From positions 1 through 37,221 of the forward strand of contig CBFGXP010000009.1 of the NCBI GenBank assembly GCA_965652775.1: DNA of 37,221 nt, in the 5' to 3' direction. The position numbers and the translations under genes are program-made. Of the stretch, positions 1 to 9,262 are shown piece after piece; position 1 is the stretch's first letter; every line of letters starts with the position of its first letter. Source of the DNA: VBAS01 sp965652775. GTDB lineage: Bacteria > Bacteroidota > Bacteroidia > Chitinophagales > Chitinophagaceae. The notes under the pieces were generated by a model. That model saw only the letters and a list, made by a program, of their open reading frames with translations. It made no database searches and was not told the DNA's origin.

Positions 1-1508
1 AAACCATAACCAATATGACTTCTTGTACCTGCCAATGCAGTGACTTGTGGAATTGCCGTCATCTCGTTGCGGAATGAAGGAAAAGCAGCAGTATCTGTGA
101 GAATGACCCCGACTGTATTTTCTATATTATATCCATAGTCATAATTCTTCTGAAACTCCGAATTCCGGGCAAATCCGATTCCGGCAATAATTGTAATGAC
201 AGCAATGCATAATTGAAAACTCAGCATGATCCTTGAGAATAAATTATTACCCCCAAATTTTACTGTGCCCCTGAAAATGGTCGAAGGATTAAACCGGCTG
301 ATATAAAATGCCGGGTAGAAACCAGCAAGTAAGGTGGTCAATAATATAGCACTAATAAAAAACAGTAACAGCGTTATGTCCTTGAAATAATCAGCAACAA
401 CATTAATGGCGCCAAACATTTGATTGAATGTCGGAAGCCAAAAACGATTTAATACCACAGCAAGCAAAGCAGCAAGACAAACGATAAAGCAACACTCTAA
501 CAATAGTTGTATCACCAGTTGACGATGTGAGCTTCCCATCACTTTGCGCATGCCCATTTCTTTTAGTCTCCTGTTAGCATGAGAAACGGTTGTATTAGAA
601 AAGTTCAGGCAGGCAGAAAGAAAAACCAGGATTGCAAGAATAAAAGGACCATACGCAGCGGAGTCTGCAGGACGATCATACAAGCCATTATTTGGGATAT
701 CGCCTATCACTGCGTTTTCATGCAGTGATATAAGTTTAAAACCGGTGGCCTTCCAATCCATTCTTGCTTTATTCTGTATCGGCAAATATTTTTCTAATGA
801 TTTGGTAATAATAGCGACATCAGACTTTTTGGGGATCCGAAAGAAAGCGGCATCGACCATCCAGGACCAATTATCAGGAGCGATCTTTGATCCATCACCT
901 TGCAAATAATTTTCAAAATTTGTAATGATCCCAAATTGCATAGTAGAATTGATCGGAATATCTTTCAATACACCGGTAACTGTAAGAGGCGTGGCATACT
1001 TTTCATCAGAATAAAAGATCAATGACCTTCCTAAGGGGTTTTGTTTGCCAAAATATTTTTTGGCAATCTTTTCCGTAATCAGGACTGAATTGTTGTCTGT
1101 TATATTATTTGACCCAGCTACAACAGGAAAATTGAATAGGTCAAAAAATTCCGGATCTGTAAAATGTGCCTGTTCGGCAAATGGCTCATTCTTATCATAT
1201 TTTACGCTCAATCCGCGGCTATCATAACGAATAGCCTCAACGATCCCTGCAAATTCGGACTGGGCCTGCTTTACAGCCGCCATTGGAAAAATGCCCCTGG
1301 CCCCATTTGCACCTGATTGAAAAGTTAAAGCCCGGTAAACATTATCCTGGTCTTTATGAAAATTATCAAAGCTGAAGGAATAACGGTAGGTTTGAAAACC
1401 CCACACGATGGCCGCCAGCCCTACACCCATCCCAAAAATATTAAGCAATGTGTAGCCTTTGCGACGCCACATATTCCGGAAAACGATCTTATAAAAGTTT
1501 TTAAACAT
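1..1508 (-). CDS. FtsX/MacB-type ABC permease, 3' end cut by window edge
   Basis: This is the last permease of the array visible here; 502 codons are present and the C-terminal part lies beyond the left edge. It reads MFKNFYKIVFRNMWRRKGY, then a first membrane segment and an extracytoplasmic MacB_PCD-like domain. A three-helix FtsX block follows, with the cytoplasmic motif RLKEMGMRKVMGSSHR, and then the next membrane helix (about LSFQLCIAVITIIAGIGF). It is the most divergent copy: the motif around the second helix reads NFSNTTVSHANRRLKEMG where most of the others have NFMNLSTARS followed by RAKEVG. It probably acts as an inner-membrane subunit using the shared ATPase, by analogy with MacB/LolCE permeases. 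The ATG follows relic 2 after a heptamer-repeat spacer. Its function in export is inferred from family only. Confidence 0.88.
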   Translation of the reverse strand, partial: MFKNFYKIVFRNMWRRKGYTLLNIFGMGVGLAAIVWGFQTYRYSFSFDNFHKDQDNVYRALTFQSGANGARGIFPMAAVKQAQSEFAGIVEAIRYDSRGLSVKYDKNEPFAEQAHFTDPEFFDLFNFPVVAGSNNITDNNSVLITEKIAKKYFGKQNPLGRSLIFYSDEKYATPLTVTGVLKDIPINSTMQFGIITNFENYLQGDGSKIAPDNWSWMVDAAFFRIPKKSDVAIITKSLEKYLPIQNKARMDWKATGFKLISLHENAVIGDIPNNGLYDRPADSAAYGPFILAILVFLSACLNFSNTTVSHANRRLKEMGMRKVMGSSHRQLVIQLLLECCFIVCLAALLAVVLNRFWLPTFNQMFGAINVVADYFKDITLLLFFISAILLTTLLAGFYPAFYISRFNPSTIFRGTVKFGGNNLFSRIMLSFQLCIAVITIIAGIGFARNSEFQKNYDYGYNIENTVGVILTDTAAFPSFRNEMTAIPQVTALAGTRSHIGYG

Positions 1509-1519
1509 AATTGTAAGTA

Positions 1520-1547
1520 ATTATTAATTAATAATTATTCATTATTC
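1520..1547. repeat. Four tandem AT-rich heptamers
   Basis: Reading the plus strand, the units are ATTATTA, ATTAATA, ATTATTC and ATTATTC. On the coding (minus) strand the array begins with GAATAAT units that include the Glu-stop end (GAATAA) of the broken permease. A similar heptamer array lies at 9227-9261, also directly after a permease stop. Confidence 0.6.
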
Positions 1548-1776
1548 CATCCGCAGACTGCCAGGAAAGTTTGCACTGCCGGTAAGAATCAAGACGCAGT
1601 CTTGCTGTTTGCTTCGCGTTGTCCGGAAAACTATCATAACTTCTTTCAAAGGAAACATATTGGAAAATCAGCAGGCAACATGCTATACCCATAGCCAACC
1701 CAATAATGTTCAAAAGTGAATATCCCTTGCGTTTTATAAGATTTCTTACTGCCAGCTTGAAATAATTACCGATCAT
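1528..1776 (-). pseudogene. Permease deletion relic 2 (N-terminus joined to last codons)
   Basis: An 82-codon reading frame starts MIGNYFKLAVRNLIKRKGYS and includes the complete first membrane segment, typical of the permeases here, then breaks after KLSWQ. In the +1 frame the same DNA reads AGT CTG CGG ATG GAA TAA (1559-1542), SLRME-stop, matching the SLRTE/SLRSE ends of the intact copies. The gene therefore looks like the result of an internal deletion of roughly 700 codons joining the first 70 or so codons to the last five, out of frame. Substitutions in the remaining part (NAKQTARLRLDSYRQC) suggest further decay. It is unlikely to make a working permease. Translation of the 82-aa peptide cannot be excluded. 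Confidence 0.85.
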
Positions 1777-1786
1777 AAAAGAAGAT

Positions 1787-1820
1787 TTATTCAGTACGTA
1801 ATGAGATAGTTTTTGAACAT
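1787..1820 (-). pseudogene. Permease deletion relic 1 (34-nt scar)
   Basis: On the minus strand an ATG at 1820 opens MFKNY, the exact start of permeases such as the one at 6728. It runs straight into TCA TTA CGT ACT GAA TAA (1804-1787), SLRTE-stop, in the +1 frame. That is the family's first five codons and last five codons plus stop with almost everything between them missing. Read from the ATG the frame ends at once (MFKNYLITY-stop). It lies in the 116-bp gap between the permease ending at 1893 and relic 2. I interpret it as the extreme product of the same kind of deletion; both ends match the family, so chance is unlikely, but the sequence is short. Confidence 0.7.
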
Positions 1821-1892
1821 AAATAAGTTTTAAGTTGTAGTATTATGTTCTAAGTTTTTATTTTTATCATCATTTAATCATTCTACATGGTT

Positions 1893-4319
1893 TTATTCAG
1901 ATCTTAAACTTTTAACCGGGTTAGCGATCGCTGCCTTGATTGCCTGAAAACTCACAGTCAATAAGGTCATTAATAATGCACCGGCTCCTGCTGCGGCAAA
2001 AATCCACCACGACAGATCCGTGCGGTATTGATAATTCTGCAACCAGTTATTCATGAAATAATAAGCTAACGGAGTTGCGATGAGCAAGGATATAATTATT
2101 AGAAAAGCAAATTCCTTTGATAATAACCTCCAAACATTGAAAACAGAAGCACCCAATACCTTCCGTATGCCAATTTCTTTTATACGCTGCTCAGCCGTAA
2201 ATGTTGCAAGTCCGAGGAGACCGAGACAAGAAATGAAGACAGCAAATAATCCAAAGAATCCAATGAGGTTACCGATATATTTCTCCTTGGCAAATTTTAA
2301 TTCATATTCTTCATCAACGAATTTATATTCGAATGGAGCCGTCGGTACCACTTTCTTAAAAGCAGTTTCAATTTTAGCAAGTGCCTGGTTTATTGCAATG
2401 CCTGCACGTATGCGCACATTAATATTACTTACTCCGCCGTTAAGTGCTTTAACAAAAAACATTGTGGGCTCAACTGATTCATAAGGTGATTCCATAACAG
2501 GATCTTTAATGACCCCGATGATCGTGTATGGCTTTGGAGGATTGTCTTTCCATTTCCATGTAATTATTTCGCCCACTGGTTCTTTTAAGTTCATATACCG
2601 GGCGGCAGCAGCATTGATCACTACACCAGAAGAATCGGCGATGTTGTCCTTTGAAAAATCCCGGCCGGCAATAAATTCCCATCCAATTGTCTTCCCATGT
2701 TCATGTGTTACAGCTAGTGTGCCAAAACTTTCTTCCAAATTGGGATCGCGGCCTTTCCATTCAAAGCCATTGTTTCCTGAAACAACTTCTGTTATCATGC
2801 CCATTGACTGTGATAATTGTTCAACTACACCTGTATTTAGAAATTCGGTCCTGAACAATTCATATTTATTCCGGAAATCATCGGACTTCATATCAATCAT
2901 TATTAATCCTTCTCGATCAAATCCAACAGGGCGATCCTTTCCGTGCTGAACCTGCCGATATACTACTATAGTGCTAATGATGAGGGCTACACAAACGGTA
3001 AACTGGATTACTACTAATGCTTTCCTGGGAATAGTAGCAAACCTTCCGACATGAAATGTACCTTTCAAAACCTTTATTGGCCTGAAAGAAGAAAGATAAA
3101 AAGCGGGGTAACTGCCGGCCAATACACCAGTGATAAGTATAAACCCTGCACAGATCATCCAAAAACTAAGATCATTCCACGGCATCATCATTGATTTACT
3201 TGTCAATTGATTAAACCAGGGTAATGAAATAACCAAAAGTAAACATGCACAGAAAAAAGATACAATCACAACGAGAAAAGATTCACTAAAAAATTGACCG
3301 ATCAATTCCCCACGCATCGATCCTACAGTTTTACGAATTCCAACTTCTTTAGCTCTTTTCTCAGACCGGGCCGTACTAAGATTCATAAAATTGATACAGG
3401 CCAGTATTAAAACAAAAATTCCAATGATACTGACAAATTTTACCATTCTTATTGGCTTAGCATCAACTTGTGCATGCCTGTCCACTGGTTTAAGATGCCA
3501 ATCACTCATCGGGTAAAGAACCACCTTAGGGTTTCTTTCCAGGTGTTCCTTATACTTTTCTATATCTTTTATTTTTTGAATTTCAGCATCTGCAATTTGT
3601 TTATTGGCAGTTTCCAGTTCAATACCAGGTTTAAGTTCAACATAAAGACGAAGGAAATGGTTCATCCAGTCCTGCGATGCTCTTTTTAATATCCAATCAT
3701 TTTCACCCACCCAAAGATCCCAGTGTGAAAAGAATTTAACGGCGTTCAGTTCTGCATTCAAAGGAAGATCCTCATACACGCCGGTTACTTTCACATTCAT
3801 TTTATTGTTGATCACCACTAATTGATTCATTGGATCACTGTCGCCAAAAAGTGCTTTAGCCGTTGAGGATGAAAGCAGGATGGAATGTGGATCTGTTAAC
3901 CCGGACCAGCTACCGTGCAGCATTTTTAATGAAAACATTTCCGGTGCTGCCGCATCCATAAACTTTCCTGATCGTGATAGCTTCTTTTCGCCGGTTGAAA
4001 GAATATAGCTTTGATCCCACGAAGACCTTACAACATGTTTGAAAGTCTCTTTGTAATTTTCGCGTAATTCAGTTGCTAACGGATAAGGTAAGGAAGAATT
4101 AATAAAAGGCCCTTGTTTGGTATCGTTTCCCCTGATCAATACACGACTAATACGTTCATAATTCTGATGGTACTTGTTATATGATAATTCATCATAGATC
4201 CAAAGACCTATCAGCAGTGATACCCCGATTCCGATTGTAAGCCCACCAATATTAATAAAGGAAGAAAGCTTATTCCTTGAAAGATTTCTCCATGCTGTTT
4301 TAAAATAACTTCTGAACAT
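1893..4319 (-). CDS. FtsX/MacB-type ABC permease (copy 9, 808 aa)
   Basis: This is a full-length double-unit permease. It has one N-terminal helix, a large MacB_PCD-like extracytoplasmic domain, and a three-helix FtsX block with RAKEVGIRKTVGSMR. A central helix (ALVVIQFTVCVALIIST) follows, then a second extracytoplasmic domain and a final three-helix block with RIKEIGIRKVLGASV. It ends ANPVKSLRSE, with Ser where most copies have Thr. It most resembles the copy at 12815-15175: both have NFMNLSTARSEKRA before the first coupling motif and PFEYKFVDEE before the last membrane block. No ATP-binding motifs are present, so it must borrow an ATPase, presumably the one at 25199-25876. The start is the ATG 9 nt after the preceding stop. 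Relics 1 and 2 follow it. Confidence 0.92.
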   Translation of the reverse strand: MFRSYFKTAWRNLSRNKLSSFINIGGLTIGIGVSLLIGLWIYDELSYNKYHQNYERISRVLIRGNDTKQGPFINSSLPYPLATELRENYKETFKHVVRSSWDQSYILSTGEKKLSRSGKFMDAAAPEMFSLKMLHGSWSGLTDPHSILLSSSTAKALFGDSDPMNQLVVINNKMNVKVTGVYEDLPLNAELNAVKFFSHWDLWVGENDWILKRASQDWMNHFLRLYVELKPGIELETANKQIADAEIQKIKDIEKYKEHLERNPKVVLYPMSDWHLKPVDRHAQVDAKPIRMVKFVSIIGIFVLILACINFMNLSTARSEKRAKEVGIRKTVGSMRGELIGQFFSESFLVVIVSFFCACLLLVISLPWFNQLTSKSMMMPWNDLSFWMICAGFILITGVLAGSYPAFYLSSFRPIKVLKGTFHVGRFATIPRKALVVIQFTVCVALIISTIVVYRQVQHGKDRPVGFDREGLIMIDMKSDDFRNKYELFRTEFLNTGVVEQLSQSMGMITEVVSGNNGFEWKGRDPNLEESFGTLAVTHEHGKTIGWEFIAGRDFSKDNIADSSGVVINAAAARYMNLKEPVGEIITWKWKDNPPKPYTIIGVIKDPVMESPYESVEPTMFFVKALNGGVSNINVRIRAGIAINQALAKIETAFKKVVPTAPFEYKFVDEEYELKFAKEKYIGNLIGFFGLFAVFISCLGLLGLATFTAEQRIKEIGIRKVLGASVFNVWRLLSKEFAFLIIISLLIATPLAYYFMNNWLQNYQYRTDLSWWIFAAAGAGALLMTLLTVSFQAIKAAIANPVKSLRSE

Positions 4320-4328
4320 GTTTACTCT

Positions 4329-6728
4329 TTATTCTGTTCTTAATGATTTTACCGGGTTAGCCAATGCCGATCTTACCGAATGAAAACCTACTGTAGCCAA
4401 TGCAATTAATACTGTTGCGGCAGCAGCAGCAATAAATATCCAACCCTGCACAGGAATTCTAAATGCAAAATCCTGCAACCACTGAGTTCCCGCATACCAT
4501 GCAAGCGGAATAGCAATGATTATAGCGATCCCGATCATCAGTAAAAAATTCTTTGCTATCAGCATGGTGATGCTTGTGATGTTCGCGCCCAGCACCCTGC
4601 GAATTCCAATCTCCTTAGTACGCTGAACCGTTGTAAATGCGGCCAAACCAAATAATCCTAAACATGCAAGCAATATCGCAAGTGTTGCAGCTATAGTGAA
4701 TAACGCCGATGACCGTTGTTCGCCGACATATAATTTATTATAATCTTCATCGAGGAAATGATAAGTAAAAGGCCGTTCAGGCAGGCGTTGCTTCCACAAC
4801 ATTTCAAGCCGTCCTAATGTGGCCTGTACATCGTTTCCATTTATACGAGCCATAAAGGAACGGGAATAATCACGTCCAAGAAATATCAGCATTGGGCCAA
4901 TCGGTTCACGAAGACTATTGAAATTAAAATCCTTCACTACACCCACAACGGGACCTGCGTACCCTTTTTCAATTGTTTTGCCAATAGCCTCCCCGGGTGT
5001 CCACCCGATCTTTTTTGCCAACGACTCATTTATAATATAAGGTTGTTGAAAATTTGTGTAACTGTTTGATGTATCCATCATTGCAAGGTCTGATTGCTGA
5101 AAGTCACGACCGGCGACAATTTGCATTTTCAATGTTTTTGTAAAATCAAGATCCACCGGCATTGCATTTAATGAGATTTCCTTTTTCCCTTTTTCGTCTG
5201 TAACATTTATCCCATCTCCCCACTCGACAAACTCAGGTGTTTCATAGGCTGCCGTAACACCCTCTACCCCGGGTACTTGCCGTATAGCATCTTTTATACT
5301 CTGAAAATCTCTCAGCATTTTTCCACCAATTGGTAATACAGCAATATGATCTTTATCATACCCCAGGTTTTTTGTTTGCATAAAATTCATTTGCTGTAGT
5401 ATGATGGCCGTATAAATGATCAGGAATACAGAAATGCTGAATTGAATTACAATTAATGATTTTCTCAGTGTGCCGCCACCACCTGTGATACGAAATCCCT
5501 TTTTTAGCACACTCAAAACTTTAGTGCCTGATAATATCATGGCGGGATAAAAACCTGCGAGAAAACTTACTAATACAGCAAAAATTACAAGTGAAATTAT
5601 GGGCACTGGTTGCAGTAGTATTTCCGACGTAAATTCTTTGCCGGTAATATTATTAAAATACGGTATCAATAAAACTCCCAGGAGCAATGCCAGCCCTGCT
5701 GATAAAAAAGTAATGATAGTTGACTCACCAATGAATTGAAAAAAGACTTGCTTTTTTGATGCCCCCAACACTTTCCGCATTCCGATTTCATTTCCCCTGC
5801 CAGTTGACTGGGCTGTAGCAAGATTGGTATAATTTGCAGAAGCAATAATTAATATCAGCAGGGCAATGATCCCAAACATATATATATATGTCATATTGCC
5901 GTTTGGCTCAAAGCCAGCCAATGACGACTTTAAGTGTACAGTTTTTAATGGCTCAAGATGGTAAGTGAGATAATCATTTCCTTCAAGTCTTGCTTCGGTT
6001 CTTACTTCTTTTGTTTTCATATAATCCGTAATCTGCTGTTGCAGTTGCGGAACATCTTTTTTATCTCTTACCAGCAGGTAAGTGATCCAGTTTGCTTCCC
6101 ACCATTTTTCAGTTTTTACGTAATTACCGAGATTGAAAAACTGGGTAGCGAAATCAAACTTGATCTGTGAGTTTTGCGGGATGTCTTCACAGACCGCTGA
6201 AACTCTAAGTTCCTTTCCAAAAGCGCTTATTGACTTATTTATTGCGCTCCCGTTTCCAAAATATTTTCTTGCCATTGATCGTGTCAGAACGATTTTATCT
6301 GGAGCATCAAGTGCGGTGGCAGCGTCTCCTTCAACCAGGTTGAAAGAAAATATTTTGAAGAGTGGCGCATCAGCAAACAGTATTCTTTGCTCATCAAAAA
6401 CTTTTTCTTCATACTTAATAATACCCTGACTGAGAAATGCCCTTGAGTATTCTTCTACGGCGGGAAATGTCCTTTTAAACTGCGGACCTACTTTTGTGCC
6501 TGTTGTTGCAGTTCTATTTACCGTTCCCGCGTTGTTGTATTCCATTGTTACACGAACAATTCTATCTGCCCTGGTATTAAACTTATCATAACTCAGTTCA
6601 TGATTAATAAATACGCCAATCAGGAGGCACGCTGCAAGTCCGACTGTTAAGCCAATAATATTGATCCCCGAGTATAGCTTGTTTTTACTCAGATTTCTGA
6701 AAGCGGTTTTTAAATAGTTTTTAAACAT
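4329..6728 (-). CDS. FtsX/MacB-type ABC permease (copy 8, 799 aa)
   Basis: This has the same eight-helix, two-lobe layout as its neighbours, starting MFKNYLKTAFRNLSKNKLYS and ending ANPVKSLRTE. The first coupling motif is unusual: GRGNEIGMRKVLGASKK, preceded by ANYTNLATAQS instead of NFMNLSTARS. The second is RTKEIGIRRVLGANI. The two extracytoplasmic domains (roughly residues 45-280 and 450-670) are where substrate or adaptor contact would be expected in MacB-like proteins. There is no Walker motif. Its stop is 9 nt from the next start, so it is very likely cotranscribed. The start follows a TAGCC leader, a context that recurs before several genes of this locus. Substrate is unknown. Confidence 0.92.
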   Translation of the reverse strand: MFKNYLKTAFRNLSKNKLYSGINIIGLTVGLAACLLIGVFINHELSYDKFNTRADRIVRVTMEYNNAGTVNRTATTGTKVGPQFKRTFPAVEEYSRAFLSQGIIKYEEKVFDEQRILFADAPLFKIFSFNLVEGDAATALDAPDKIVLTRSMARKYFGNGSAINKSISAFGKELRVSAVCEDIPQNSQIKFDFATQFFNLGNYVKTEKWWEANWITYLLVRDKKDVPQLQQQITDYMKTKEVRTEARLEGNDYLTYHLEPLKTVHLKSSLAGFEPNGNMTYIYMFGIIALLILIIASANYTNLATAQSTGRGNEIGMRKVLGASKKQVFFQFIGESTIITFLSAGLALLLGVLLIPYFNNITGKEFTSEILLQPVPIISLVIFAVLVSFLAGFYPAMILSGTKVLSVLKKGFRITGGGGTLRKSLIVIQFSISVFLIIYTAIILQQMNFMQTKNLGYDKDHIAVLPIGGKMLRDFQSIKDAIRQVPGVEGVTAAYETPEFVEWGDGINVTDEKGKKEISLNAMPVDLDFTKTLKMQIVAGRDFQQSDLAMMDTSNSYTNFQQPYIINESLAKKIGWTPGEAIGKTIEKGYAGPVVGVVKDFNFNSLREPIGPMLIFLGRDYSRSFMARINGNDVQATLGRLEMLWKQRLPERPFTYHFLDEDYNKLYVGEQRSSALFTIAATLAILLACLGLFGLAAFTTVQRTKEIGIRRVLGANITSITMLIAKNFLLMIGIAIIIAIPLAWYAGTQWLQDFAFRIPVQGWIFIAAAAATVLIALATVGFHSVRSALANPVKSLRTE

Positions 6729-6770
6729 GGCTATTAATTTAAAAATCTATGAAAACTAATTTCCCTTTTA

Positions 6771-9209
6771 TTATTCTGTCCGTAACGACTTCACCGGGTT
6801 TGCTATACCAGCCTTTACCGCCTGGAACCCGATAGTAACAAATGCTATAATGATTGCTAACGCCCCCGCAACGAGAAACACCCACCATCCAATGGTTATC
6901 CGGTAAGCAAAATCCTGTAACCATTTATTCATAAAATACCAGGCAAAAGGCGTAGCAATAACCATCGCAACTATAATCAGCTTTAAAAAATCTTTTGATA
7001 ATAATGTTACTATGCCGGGTAGTGAGGCACCCAGCACTTTGCGGATACCGATCTCTTTCGTACGATTAATAGCAGCCAAAGCGGCTAACCCAAACAAACC
7101 AAGACAAGCCAGGAAGACCGATATGCCACCTGCCCATCCGATAATTCCGCTCCATTTTTTTTCTGCCTTATAAAAATTATCAAGACTTTCATCAAGAAAA
7201 CTGTATTTGAATGGAAGATCGGCTACGATAGCGGTCCAGGCTTTTTGCATAGCACTCAAGGCAGGTGCAGGGCTTCCAGGTCTTACACGTACGAAAAACT
7301 TATAGGGTGCATAATTTGCATACTGATGAAACATCTGGGGCTTAACTTCTTCCTTAAAAGGCCGGAAATTAAAATTCTTTACGACTCCGATTACTACAGG
7401 AGTTTTTGTCTCCATGTATCCTTTTATCTGCTGACCAACTGCATTTTCAATTGTCCAGCCCATATCTTTTACCATCGCTTCGTTCACGATCACAGATGAA
7501 ACAGTATCATCAGTGATCGTGGGATCAAAATTTCTTCCGGCAATTATTTTCATACCCATCAAAGGGATGTACTCAGGATCTACAAAATATTCAAATACAT
7601 CTTTATGTGTTCCGTTATATTCAAACCCTGAACGGCTCCAACCGGTTCCCTCACCAAGCCCGAGCTCTGCACTTGCAATACCCGCAATATCGGTTCTTGT
7701 TATTAGAGCTTGTTTGAATAAGGGGTATATCTCTTTTGACTTTGTATCACTTGCGTCAACTACTACAATGTTTTCTTTATTAAAACCAGGATTTTTATCG
7801 CTCATGTATTTTGTCTGTTGCAAAATGATCATTGTGCAAATGATCAACCCGATAGATAAGGCAAACTGAACCGTGACAAGCGACCTGGTAAAAAAATTCG
7901 CACCATTGACCCTGATCTTACTTTTCAAAACTTCAATTGGCTTGAAGCCTGATAATATCAACGCCGGATAACTACCGGCAAGCAAGCCAACAAGTAATGT
8001 TAATCCTCCAAGCATCCAGCTCATTTCCGGATACAATGAAAAAGAAAATTGCAATTCACGTCCTGAAAGTTTATTGAAATATGGAAGAAATAATTTTACA
8101 AGTAATAAGCCAATTAATAATGATAAAATGCTAAGAAGAATTGCTTCTGCTAAAAATTGTAAGATCAAATGTTTTCTTTCACTACCGATCACCTTTCTTA
8201 CTCCTACCTCTTTTGCTCTTCTTGCTGAACGTCCAATAGCTAATGTTGTAAAATTTATGCAGGCAATTAATAATACGCCCCCGGCAATACTTAATAAGAT
8301 CCAGATCGTTTTTGGATTAACCTGTTCGACAGAGCCGCCATATATTTTAGTATCTGTATGACCGGCTTTCAAAGGTTGCAAACCATACCGAACAGGCGGT
8401 TTATTTCCTTCCCATTTATACCCGGCTTCTCTTAATTCTTTTTCTTCATCGGGATAATATTTATGACGGAATGATCCGAGTTTTTGTGCGTCGTTGGGTA
8501 AACCGCTCCCTGCGTTCAACTGTACATAAGTGATATATGATGACCTGTTCCAGTTATTAACTCCCCTTTTGCCTGACTTGGTCGTCTCCATGTAATTGAA
8601 GTTGCCAAGCAGATCAAATTGGATCGACGAATTAGCAGGAATATTTTCAGCTACTGCACTTACTGTAAATGGAACAAATGCATCTTCAATTTTTATTTCA
8701 ATTGTACGACCAACAACATTATCAGTTCCAAAAAGTTCTTTTGCTTTTGATCTTGTTATGACCAGGTTTTGTAATTCTCTCAGTGCAGTTTGTGGCGTTC
8801 CATATTTTAAGGGAAAGGAAAAAATTGTAAAAAGAGAAGGATCGGCGTAGGTCATATTCATACGCCTTACAGCCCCATCAACTTTTATAAAACTCTCACC
8901 CCAACCATCACGTAAACGAACATAATCAGCTACCTCCGGGAGATCAGCTTTCATTGCCGGCCCAAGGGGCGATGGCATATAAACATCTCCTTCCGCTTCT
9001 TGTCCCTCCATCGCATCGGTCCAACGATAGACACGATAAATATCAGCTGCATTGCTATGAAAGCGATCAAAACTGAATTCATTCACAGCATACAGAAGAA
9101 ATAAAGAAAAACAGGCAAGTCCAATTGATAAACCTGATACATTGATAAACGAGAGTATCTTTTGACGACCAAGATTGCGTATCGCTATTTTGAAATAATG
9201 TTTGATCAT
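6771..9209 (-). CDS. FtsX/MacB-type ABC permease (copy 7, 812 aa)
   Basis: A complete two-lobe permease starting MIKHYFKIAIRNLGRQKILS and ending ANPVKSLRTE. The first membrane block carries INFTTLAIGRSARRA followed by KEVGVRKVIGSER. The second carries RTKEIGIRKVLGASL. The central helix is LVTVQFALSIGLIICTMII. As in its neighbours, the extracytoplasmic domains between the helices are of MacB_PCD type and no ATPase motifs are present. It follows the previous permease after a 53-bp spacer filled by a heptamer repeat and is followed by a 42-bp AT-rich spacer. It is probably an export or membrane-remodelling permease sharing one ATPase; the specific cargo cannot be inferred. Confidence 0.92.
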   Translation of the reverse strand: MIKHYFKIAIRNLGRQKILSFINVSGLSIGLACFSLFLLYAVNEFSFDRFHSNAADIYRVYRWTDAMEGQEAEGDVYMPSPLGPAMKADLPEVADYVRLRDGWGESFIKVDGAVRRMNMTYADPSLFTIFSFPLKYGTPQTALRELQNLVITRSKAKELFGTDNVVGRTIEIKIEDAFVPFTVSAVAENIPANSSIQFDLLGNFNYMETTKSGKRGVNNWNRSSYITYVQLNAGSGLPNDAQKLGSFRHKYYPDEEKELREAGYKWEGNKPPVRYGLQPLKAGHTDTKIYGGSVEQVNPKTIWILLSIAGGVLLIACINFTTLAIGRSARRAKEVGVRKVIGSERKHLILQFLAEAILLSILSLLIGLLLVKLFLPYFNKLSGRELQFSFSLYPEMSWMLGGLTLLVGLLAGSYPALILSGFKPIEVLKSKIRVNGANFFTRSLVTVQFALSIGLIICTMIILQQTKYMSDKNPGFNKENIVVVDASDTKSKEIYPLFKQALITRTDIAGIASAELGLGEGTGWSRSGFEYNGTHKDVFEYFVDPEYIPLMGMKIIAGRNFDPTITDDTVSSVIVNEAMVKDMGWTIENAVGQQIKGYMETKTPVVIGVVKNFNFRPFKEEVKPQMFHQYANYAPYKFFVRVRPGSPAPALSAMQKAWTAIVADLPFKYSFLDESLDNFYKAEKKWSGIIGWAGGISVFLACLGLFGLAALAAINRTKEIGIRKVLGASLPGIVTLLSKDFLKLIIVAMVIATPFAWYFMNKWLQDFAYRITIGWWVFLVAGALAIIIAFVTIGFQAVKAGIANPVKSLRTE

Positions 9210-9226
9210 AATGGTTGTTTTTAATA

Positions 9227-9261
9227 ATTATTGATTAATAATTATTAATTATTGATTATTG
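9227..9261. repeat. Five tandem AT-rich heptamers
   Basis: Plus-strand units are ATTATTG, ATTAATA, ATTATTA, ATTATTG and ATTATTG. The array lies directly downstream of a permease stop codon (9265-9263). On the coding strand the permease ends GAGTAAT, itself close to the CAATAAT unit, so the array may have grown by slippage from the gene end. The same heptamer family appears at 1520-1547. Confidence 0.65.
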
Positions 9262-9262
9262 A

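Noticed and set aside
2974..3162. Short extra minus- and plus-strand frames across the permease genes
   Set aside because: They lie entirely within long, clearly coding permease frames and show no domains or start context.
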